A stretch of 64,000 nucleotides of DNA, taken from Costus lasius (taxonomy: Eukaryota > Streptophyta > Magnoliopsida > Zingiberales > Costaceae). The position numbers were made by a program, and so were the translations under genes. Within the stretch, counting starts at the first letter, position 1, and each line of letters starts with the position of its first letter. The stretch covers positions 83,984,665-84,048,664 of the forward strand of contig CM050453.2 in NCBI GenBank assembly GCA_027563935.2, read 5' to 3'. Shown one piece after another: positions 56,806-64,000 of the stretch. Under the pieces are notes generated by a model. It made no database searches. It saw nothing but the letters and a program-made list of their open reading frames with translations, and was not told where the DNA came from.

Positions 56806-57155
56806 TTGCAGCGTCAAGTAGATGAACTCCTCACCAAGGGGTATATCCGTGAGAGCCTTAGCCCATGCACTGTCCCTGCCCTACTCACACCCAAGAATGA
56901 TGGATCTTGGCGCATGTGCATAGATAGTCGAGCCATTAATAGGATCACCGTCAAGTATCGGTTCCCCATACCCCGTCTTGACAACATGCTCGATTTGGTT
57001 TTTGGTTCGTCATGGTTTACCAAGTTGGACCTCTGGAGTGGATATCACCAGGTTCGTATCCAGGAGGGTGACGAATGGAAGACTGCGCTCAAGACCAAGG
57101 ATAGTTTGTACAAGTGGTTAGTCATGCCCTTTGACTTGATGAACGCCCTGATGAC
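56806..57155 (+). pseudogene. Reverse transcriptase, N-terminal part
   Basis: [52 protein letters not shown] and [12 protein letters not shown] are RT motifs up to the fourth conserved block. The catalytic YxDD block is absent because the frame is interrupted by an LTR at about 57150-57160. Confidence 0.9.
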
Positions 57156-58618
57156 ATGCATATATATGATATATTGTGGCTTAATTTTATTATTATTTTG
57201 GAACAAAATGCATGTTTTGTCTAATTTATTTGCCTAAATACTTTATATTATTCAGAATCTTCACTTTTTCTTGGTTTCATTGAAATATAGGGATTTCACC
57301 CTAAAATTAGTGGAATTTGGAAGATCTGAAGATATGGGACGATTCCTCATGATGAGAGGAAGCTACATGTCAAATTTCAGCTCAAACAGAGTTTTCTACG
57401 CTCTTCACGGGTATGGCCGTGTATCCATGCACGGCCGTGTATGAGCCGACATTTCCAAAACGCGACGAAACGTTCATGGGCACACCCGTGAACACACACA
57501 TGGCTGTGAAGAGTAAGTTTTGCAGAAAATAAACCTCGACAAGCCGTTCACAGGCATGGCCGTGCACCCATGCACGGCCGTATATCATCACGCCCAGTTT
57601 CGACAAGCGTTCTATTTTTCAGCCATATATTACTATTTTTGGAGCAAAATTTGCCAAAATTTTGTGGAGACCTTTCTAACTTAGACACGGACATTTTGGG
57701 ATTGGAATCACGCACTTTGGGCCAGTGGTTGAGGAGAACGAAGCAAAATGGCAAGGCCTAGAGTTTTTAGGCGATTTTCTGGCGACGAAAGGTTGTTCCG
57801 GCTGGTTTTCTTCCTCGTTTCGACGCTGAAGACCATGCTCCACCCTCTCCCATCAAGGATCTAGCTTTCCCCCTGGTTTGATTTAATTTGTATAGAGATT
57901 TCATGTGTTTAACGATGTATCTTGTAGCATAAACTTCTTTTCGGGGTTTGGGCGTAGCCCACTGTAAGAATGTTAATCTTTAATACTTGATTCATACTTT
58001 ATCTAAACTTATCTTTGTTCTTATTCATGTCTAGGAAGTTTTAATTCATGATTATGTACTAGCCATGCATATTTATGTTTTAGACGTTGTGGGAAGGACT
58101 GAGAGGTGAACCACAATCGTCGGATCCCCTTAAACTGGACTGGTGATTTTGGCCACGAGAGTTGTCGAAATCACCTGAGGAACCCTAATTCTTCACAAAA
58201 CCCATTGGGTCCGCTTAACCCGATAAGCCACGAGAGTAGGAGACTTGGGTTAAGTTGGATACCGGACCGTGTCCTGAGAGGGAGCGTGTCTGTACCTTAG
58301 GAAGGATTCCCTTAAGAACATAGGTAAAAACTTATTTAAAATGTCAACATTAACTTTTTTTCATGCTTCAGTGTGGTGAAACCTAAAACCCTAATCTTCT
58401 CTCAAAGATCTCAAACCCCGATTGCTTGCTTTCTATTCTGTTTACTCTTCATCAGCATTAGTTTACTTTCTTGCATTAGGATTTAGTGATACTCCTACAT
58501 TTGTTAAATCACATAGCTATTAATTAACTGATTAGTTAGTACTTGACCTCTAGTCCTCGTGGTATTGATACTTTTTATTATGTGATAGACCATGCACTTG
58601 CTGTAGAATCCTCTATCA
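57150..58618 (+). repeat. 5' LTR of the Athila-type element
   Basis: It ends CCTCTATCA six bases before the primer site. The start, TGATGACATG or TGCATATATA, is uncertain by about 10 bp. It contains ACGGGTATGGCCGTGTATCC and similar GGCCGT palindromes (57405-57600) and aligns with the solo LTR at 33335-35150. Confidence 0.78.
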
Positions 58619-58624
58619 AGTTTT

Positions 58625-58642
58625 TGGCGCTGTTGCCGGGGA
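58625..58642 (+). other. Primer binding site (tRNA-Asp type)
   Basis: TGGCGCTGTTGCCGGGGA differs by one base from the usual Athila primer site (TGGCGCCGTTGCCGGGGA). Confidence 0.92.
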
Positions 58643-58807
58643 CTAGGTTGCTAATATGAACATGATCAGAAGATTAATAGACTAGGTTTAGTTAGATTTA
58701 CTTTGTTCTTATTTTGTTAACTTTTTGTTTAGTTACTCTTTGTTTTTTTTAGTTGTAATTTTTATTGGTGCGGTTGCTGCTAACTTTTTCTGTCGAGGTA
58801 CTTGTTT

Positions 58808-60400
58808 ATGCCCAGGAACACTCTTCAAACAGGGAAACTTGTACCTGTCAACCCTGAGATAGAGCGTACCTTTCGTTTGGTTCTAAAGAATCTGAAGAGA
58901 CTTAAGCTTGAAGGACAATTTTCTGACGACCGAACAATGGAAGCTAACCGCTCTTTGAAGAACTTTGCAGCACCCACTAGCTCTGGTGTGCACTCGAGCA
59001 TATCTCAGCCGGCTATCGAAGCTAACAACTTTGAGATCAAGCCGTCCCTTGTATAAATGGTGCGACAGAATCAATTCAGTAGAGCAGCCACTGATGATCC
59101 TAACCTTCACTTGTATAACTTTTTAGAATGCTGCGACACTCTAAAGATTAATGGTGCTCCCCCTGACGCTATTAAACTTAGACTTTTCCCTTTTTCTCAT
59201 AGGGACCGAGCCAGGGCATGGTTGTAATCTTTACCACAGGGCTCTATCATGACGTGGACCAACTATCTTAAGCCTTCTTGTCAAAATATTTCCCACCGAG
59301 TAAGACCTCCCAGCTCAGAAATCAAATCACCAACTTCGCCCAATGAGATGGAGTCCCTATATGAAGCATGGGACAGGTTTAAAGAAATTTCTACGCATGT
59401 GCCCACACCATGGTCTACAGAAATGGGTGATCATACATACATTTTACAGTGGTTTATTATATCAGACTAGACTTTCTATAGAAGCTGCAGCTGGTGAGGC
59501 ACTAATGAACAAAAATTATAATAATGCTATGGAGTTAATTGAGGACATGACCCTCAATCATTATCAGTGGTCAGGAGAGAGGAGCCAGCCAGTTCGAAAT
59601 TCAGGGAAGTTTGATATGAACATGATTAATTCCCTAGTAGTAAAAGTAGATTCACTTTCTTCTAAGCTTAATTCTATTAATATTTCTACTTCTAACTCTA
59701 TGACTTGTGATATTTGTGGAGTGATAGGACATTCTTCTGATGACTGTCACATCTTGAGCACCCCATCTGAACAAGTCAACACTATTGGGAACTTTAGGAA
59801 TCAGAACGACCCCTATTCGAACACATATAATCCAGGATGGAGAAATCATTTGAATTTCTCCTACAGGTTGAATCAAGGGCAAGTCCCTTCTGCAAATTTT
59901 GCTAATCCAAATTATTCCTCTAATTTCAAGCCTCCTCCTAGAATACAACATCTATCCGCTAATCAAGGACAGCCAGATCCTCCCCAAAACTTTAGATTAG
60001 AGTTGATGCTAGAGAGTTTCATGGCAAATCAGATCAAGCATACTGATAGTATAAATAAGCAGATTCACCAGCTGAATATGAAAGTGGACTCGATGTCCAC
60101 ACACTAAAAAATGATGGAGACTAGGATCACACAACTAGACCAGCGAACCAGTTCATCCTCTAGGACCCCAGGAATGCTTCCAGCTCAACCTGAAGCAAAT
60201 CCAATAGGCCAATGCAATGCCGTCATAACAAGTGGTGATGAGCAATTAAAGGACTTTGAAGCTGAGAATATTGAGAATGAAAAAGAAGAGTCTAAAAGGC
60301 AGAAAGAGGTGCCTCATCCAGAAATTCCTGAAACACCAGACGTCGAGAAGATAATGGCTGTTACTGAAAACTCTACAGATTGCATGCATAAATAGCCACC
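58808..60400 (+). pseudogene. Athila-type Gag
   Basis: ATG at 58808 (MPRNTLQTGK...). Capsid similarity covers [52 protein letters not shown] and EDMTLNHYQWSGER. A knuckle CDICGVIGHSSDDC lies at about 59705-59750. TAA at 59054-59056 and 59224-59226 stand where relatives have Gln, and frames shift around 59230-59340. Two more stops lie at 60105 and 60393. It is the same family as the fragment at 1-663. Confidence 0.87.
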
Positions 60401-60755
60401 TCTCAAATTCGAAGACCCTGGTAGTTTTGATATACCATGTATGATTGGCCACACTTCGTTCGATAGAGCACTCTTGGATTTAGGTTCTAGCGTTAGCATC
60501 ATGTCATTCCTTACCTTCAAGAAGTTGGACTTGGGAGATCTCAAATCGACATTTAGGATTCTCCACCTTGCTAATAGCTCTAAACTTCACCCGCTTGGGA
60601 TTGCCGAGAATGTGCCACTGCAAATTAAAGGATTCTCTATCCTAGTAGATTTTGTGATTCTTGACATGACTGAGAATTCTACCTTTCCTCTTATATTGGG
60701 CAGACCATTCCTTGCTACGATCGGAGCCACAATGATGTCCCACACAGAACGATAG
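60396..60755 (+). pseudogene. Athila-type protease
   Basis: FDRALLDLGSSVSIMSFLTF has the D-L-G-[AS]-S form of the active site seen in Athila proteases. The end, FPLILGRPFLATIGATMM, is also typical. The frame is open from 60441 to 60755 and follows the Gag stop at 60393. Confidence 0.88.
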
Positions 60756-61222
60756 ATTTTAGCATTGATAGTAATAATTTATCAATTAATATTTCTGTTG
60801 ATAATAACAAATTTTGTTTCTCAGGCTCTAGGGGCAATGAAGCATCCACGAAGGAAAGCACTACGCAGTTGAGTAGCAAGCTTGAACTATTCCCAAGTAC
60901 TTTTCCTGAACATTTTGAAGATAGGCCCGACAACTCTATTGGTCTACGAGAAGATGAGATGGTGGCTATGATGACTCAAACTGAAGATGCCACAGAAGCC
61001 AATCTGAAGAAGAGGATATTGGGAGTGTTTGGAGATGAAGTTTTGATTGACTTTGCGAAAGCTTATATGCTTTACTACTTTGTTGTTCCATGTGCTGTCA
61101 AAACAGTTCCAGAGAAACTTATTAATCTTGTGCTTATTTTAATAGGTGCAATTCGTGGTCGACGACGAAAGCAGAGGCTCCATGCCACTTACTTCACCTC
61201 TGCTACACTAGACATACCATAA
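60756..61222 (+). pseudogene. Post-protease remnant
   Basis: A frame of 117 codons (60869-61222) follows. Its first part (LELFPSTFPEHFED...) may correspond to the linker before RT, but no RT motif is present. I do not recognise its C-terminal half. Confidence 0.45.
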
Positions 61223-61226
61223 GCAC

Positions 61227-61281
61227 CATGCTGGTCAAGCTAGTGACCTTAAAGACACGCTTGTTGGTAGGCAACCCAACC
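61227..61281 (+). other. Conserved Athila/Tat post-pol motif
   Basis: CCATGCTGGTCAAGCTAGTG and then ACGCTTGTTGGTAGGCAACC resemble the noncoding motif found after pol in Athila and related elements. Confidence 0.6.
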
Positions 61282-61399
61282 TCTTGTTTACTTTCTTTTT
61301 TATTTATTTTTGTCATTTAGCCTTTGTAGTTTTTCAGATTTTCTTTCATATTTATGCTTTCTAGGCTGTTACCTACTGATGGTAATTTTTCTAGAATTT

Positions 61400-61680
61400 T
61401 TTAGGTATTTGCGAGCAGTACACGGTCGCACCCGTGTATCCATGCATGGCCATGAACGACTCGTAATGTTTTTTGCCACAGCGCCGAGACGTTCACGGGC
61501 ATGGGCGTGAAGAGATGCACGGCCGTGAACAAATTCAATAAATGTCGCTGAGCCATGCACGGGCGCACCTGTGTATCGATGCATGGCTGTGCAGAGTAAG
61601 CGACGACTGGATTAGTTTTGTGTTGAGACCTACACGGGCTGGGCCGTGTATGCTTTCACGGCCGTGTATGACTCTGTTAT
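61400..61680. repeat. Array of CGGCCGT/GGGC palindromic words
   Basis: ACGGTCGCACCCGTGTATCC, CACGGCCGTGAAC-type and TACACGGGCTGGGCCGTGTA-type words repeat every 30-80 bp. The same style of array occurs in the LTRs at 33570-34120, 57405-57600 and 63535-63895. Confidence 0.7.
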
Positions 61681-61694
61681 AAAATAACGCCACG

Positions 61695-62060
61695 TGCATG
61701 CCTAATGCCTTGCATTTTAGTAGTAATTTTCATGGACATTTAATGCTAATTCTAGGCTTATTTTAATACTTTCATGCCCTTTTTAGGCTAAATTACTTGA
61801 TATCTTCAGAATCTTTACTTTTTGGCACTTTTATGTAATTTCAGGTAAAAACGCCCTTTTTCGACATATTTTGAAGATTCTAAGGCCATGGGAAGATTTC
61901 TTGTATGAAGACAAGGTCACACGTCAAATTTGGGCTTAAACGGAGTTAGCCTGAAAAATACGGCCAGGTGAACCCAATGGGGTTCACCGGATCTTTCGCC
62001 AGGCTGCAGGAACTTCACAGCGAGAATCACAGCCAGGTGAACCCCACCGTAAAAATCTAA
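61695..62060 (+). repeat. Athila-type LTR-like fragment
   Basis: TTCAGAATCTTTACTTTTTG, AAGATTCTAAGGCCATGGGA and CACACGTCAAATTTGGGCTT correspond in order to 57240-57400. It is too different to be the twin of that LTR. The right boundary is lost in the leader of the oppositely oriented element. Confidence 0.55.
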
Positions 62061-62218
62061 GATACAAGCAAATTCACAAATTTCAGAAAATCTCAGTTCT
62101 GTCACAACTTCTGAAAATCCAAAACATGTAAAAACAAAAAAAAACAAAGTTAAATCTAAAACAAATAAAACTTAGTCTAACAATACTAACAACTATTTTG
62201 ATATTAACAAAACTAAGG

Positions 62219-62236
62219 TCCCCGGCAACGACGCCA
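62219..62236 (-). other. Primer binding site of a minus-strand Athila-type element
   Basis: The complement reads TGGCGTCGTTGCCGGGGA, again the Asp-type site. It faces left, opposite to the site at 58625. Confidence 0.9.
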
Positions 62237-62242
62237 AAAACT

Positions 62243-64000
62243 TGTTGTGATCCACAAGTGCACGGATACTCGAAGTAATAAAGAAAGATATCGAACCACA
62301 GAGACCTTATTGTTAAGTACCAAATAGATATTTTCTCACTAGCTAAGCAAGCCGAATATGATGCAATAATCAACGGAAAGAGTGTAAAGTAAATTAGAGA
62401 GATAAATATGGGACTAGGGTTTCATCTACCTTGATTTCAATGACTAGATATGAATAAAAGGTCGTCAGTCAAATCTTGTTATGATAAAGACTTAATTTAC
62501 TTCATAAAGGGATTATCTCACTTTCGTGCAGACAATCATGCAGGGACCAATCCTCACTTTCGTGCAAGATTTATCCCAATGCTGAAGATAAGTAAACCAT
62601 CAATGAAGAACTCAAGGATCACTTTCGTGCATCCGAATTCTAAGTTGATCATCACAAGTGGAGCTTCAAAGATCACTTTCGTGTATCTGAGACTCAACAC
62701 AAGTTCGACTTAGGGTTTTACAACAGGCCGATCTTCACTTTCGTGCAAGATCTATCAATGTTTATAACATTAATTTAATCCTAGATCGATATTATCAAAC
62801 ATGACAATTTATCTACTAGAATCGAACAAATTGGATATAACCTAAGGAAGGAATCTTAACATGCAATTCTAGGGTTCCAAGTTCTCAAGAAAATCACCTT
62901 TCAGTCTCATTGCGAAAACTCTAAAACATGGATAATAACGTAGATCTATGGAAAATTAAAGACAATTCATCACAAAAGTAGAATTATCACAACGAAGATT
63001 ATCATGACGAAAAAAAGAAGAATTATCTAATCATTAAAAATCAAAGGGATTAAACCCTATGTCCCAAAATATGTTAAGCTTGCATGGAAAAAGAAATACA
63101 ATCAACCATAGTTTTAAAGTGTAAGAAATTGAAGAAGAAGGAGAAAACAACTTCACAACACGGCTGTAATATAAATTACAGCCATATTTTCCGTGATGAA
63201 CAGTGCTATCACCGCTGTTTCATTTATTCCTCTTCTGATCGGACTCCTCTTGCTCTGAAACTTCTGGTGTGTCTTCCTTATCCCCAAGCAAAGCTTCTGT
63301 GTGAAAATCATGGCCTAAGGTGCCCTCTACGCCTCTTGGCGCGAGGCCAAACCCCAGACGCCTCTCTGACGATTGCTCTCTCAATACGTGATAAAAATTC
63401 CCCCTTTCGGTGCATGTGTCTTCTCCTCTTGAAGACGAGTCCGCAGCAACTTTCGGATCTCAATTTGGAGCTCTGGATCAAAAGTTATGGCCCGCGCAAT
63501 AATCGGACCTGCAAAACTCGCGAATTTGACTGGAAATTACGGCCGTGTAATATTTTACGGCAGTGCCGTATTTTGGTTATGTGAACCCTAAGTCAAAATT
63601 ACGGCCCGTAAAATGCTTCTCAATAGTGCCTTAAAATCGGGTGAGTTCTCTGGTCTGAATCGCCTGGGAAATACGACACCTTGAAATGGTTTACGGCCGT
63701 GCCGTAAAATCAGCAATGGTATCTGATCCGAAAGTGCTCCAAAATACGGCTGCGTAAAATCTTACGGCAGTGCCGTAAAATCCAAAAAACTTTATGTTCA
63801 AAAACTCCTCAAAATACGGCAGTGGCTCGGATTTTATGGTAGCGTATGAAAATACAGTATCGTAAAATAGGTTACGACACTGCCGTAATTTGCTGACTTG
63901 CTTCGTTTTGCGTGAAATTTCTTGGGTGATCTCCTCTTGATGATGGTAACTCTGCTATATTTTTGATTTTGCTTGAAAACTCCTTGAAATAATGCCTTTT
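62243..64000 (-). repeat. 5' LTR of the minus-strand Athila-type element (runs off the window)
   Basis: On the minus strand the LTR ends GGATCACAACA six bases before the primer site. It carries five copies of TCACTTTCGTGYA (62518-62747) and an array of TTACGGC-AGT-GCCGTAA-type palindromes (63535-63895). The other end lies beyond 64000. Confidence 0.82.

Larger units (their letters stand above)
53855..57150 (+). mobile_element. Ty3/gypsy element (CRM/Reina-like), interrupted in RT
   Basis: It contains an LTR end (to 54547), an initiator-Met primer site, gag, zinc knuckle, protease and the first part of RT. RT stops at [11 protein letters not shown] near 57150-57160, where an Athila-type LTR begins, so the rest was displaced or lost. 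Several stops are present. The clade is a guess from Gag and RT style. Confidence 0.8.
57150..62060 (+). mobile_element. Athila-type element lacking RT and integrase
   Basis: A 5' LTR (about 57150-58618), an Asp-type primer site, gag and protease are followed directly by a short unique region and the CTTGTTGGTAGGCAACCCAA motif (about 61259-61278) that lies downstream of pol in Athila/Tat elements. RT, RNase H and integrase are absent. An LTR-like segment (61695-62060) follows but is only distantly similar to the 5' LTR, so it may belong to another copy. Several nonsense changes are present in gag. Confidence 0.72.

Noticed and set aside
62518..62747. Possible CRISPR-like array (short repeats with spacers)
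   Set aside because: Repeats are only 13 bp with irregular spacing, inside a plant LTR; no cas genes; the genome is eukaryotic.
1..64000. A previously undescribed defence, biosynthetic or signalling system
   Set aside because: All long coding stretches belong to known retrotransposon or RLP families. The remaining signals are structural repeats and I cannot assign them a new function from sequence alone.

Overview
The window looks like nuclear DNA of a flowering plant. It holds LTR retrotransposons of plant-specific clades with plant-type primer sites (initiator-Met and Asp tRNA), L1-type LINE ends, a PIF/Harbinger-type MITE, and a cluster of extracellular leucine-rich-repeat receptor-like protein (RLP) genes of the Cf/EIX2 type. 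I cannot name the species. There are no bacterial operons, rRNA genes or CRISPR arrays, and no intact host gene. The only long intact reading frame is the polyprotein of one young Ty1/copia element.

Layout. 1-663: Athila-type gag relic, interrupted at 664. 664-9203: decayed Tekay/Del-like chromovirus on the minus strand; its right LTR is truncated. 9204-10074: LINE-like tail and the end of another LTR. 10450-13718: RLP copy P1 (minus strand), nearly complete but with three small frame breaks. 14553-18103: gag-protease-only LTR element (TR-GAG type), followed at once by a solo LTR (18109-19461); both share the target duplication CTTAG. 20361-21197: 43-bp minisatellite between two direct repeats. 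21198-24184: pyrimidine-rich sequence with no recognised gene. 24185-25160: LINE 3' end. 25194-30670: intact Ty1/copia element. 31446-32035: possible DNA transposon. 32440-36970: AT-rich repeat blocks split by an Athila-type solo LTR (33335-35150). 37143-43460: RLP copies P2 (badly broken) and P3 (a fragment). 43640-49185: chromovirus relic split by a 1.97-kb solo LTR. 49340-49767: MITE. 50925-52730: another AT-rich block ending in a truncated tRNA-Leu. 52731-53190: G-rich tracts and tandem repeats. 53855-57150: a further Ty3/gypsy element (LTR, primer site, gag, protease, start of RT). 57150-62060: Athila-type element with gag and protease but no RT or integrase. 62219-64000: an oppositely oriented Athila-type primer site and LTR running off the window.

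The three RLP copies lie on one strand and share promoter sequence, 3' flanks and a 49-residue double-LRR module amplified separately in P1 and P2. This is an RLP cluster being broken up by nested transposons. Nearly all stops inside the old transposons can be explained as C-to-T changes, as expected of long-methylated DNA, while the copia element has none. I found no convincing new biochemical system. The most interesting signals are structural: two LTR elements stacked on one 5-bp target, a covarying hairpin near the ends of related LTRs, GGCCGT palindrome arrays in diverged Athila-type LTRs, tRNA-Leu relics inside a recurring AT-rich block, and the minisatellite.
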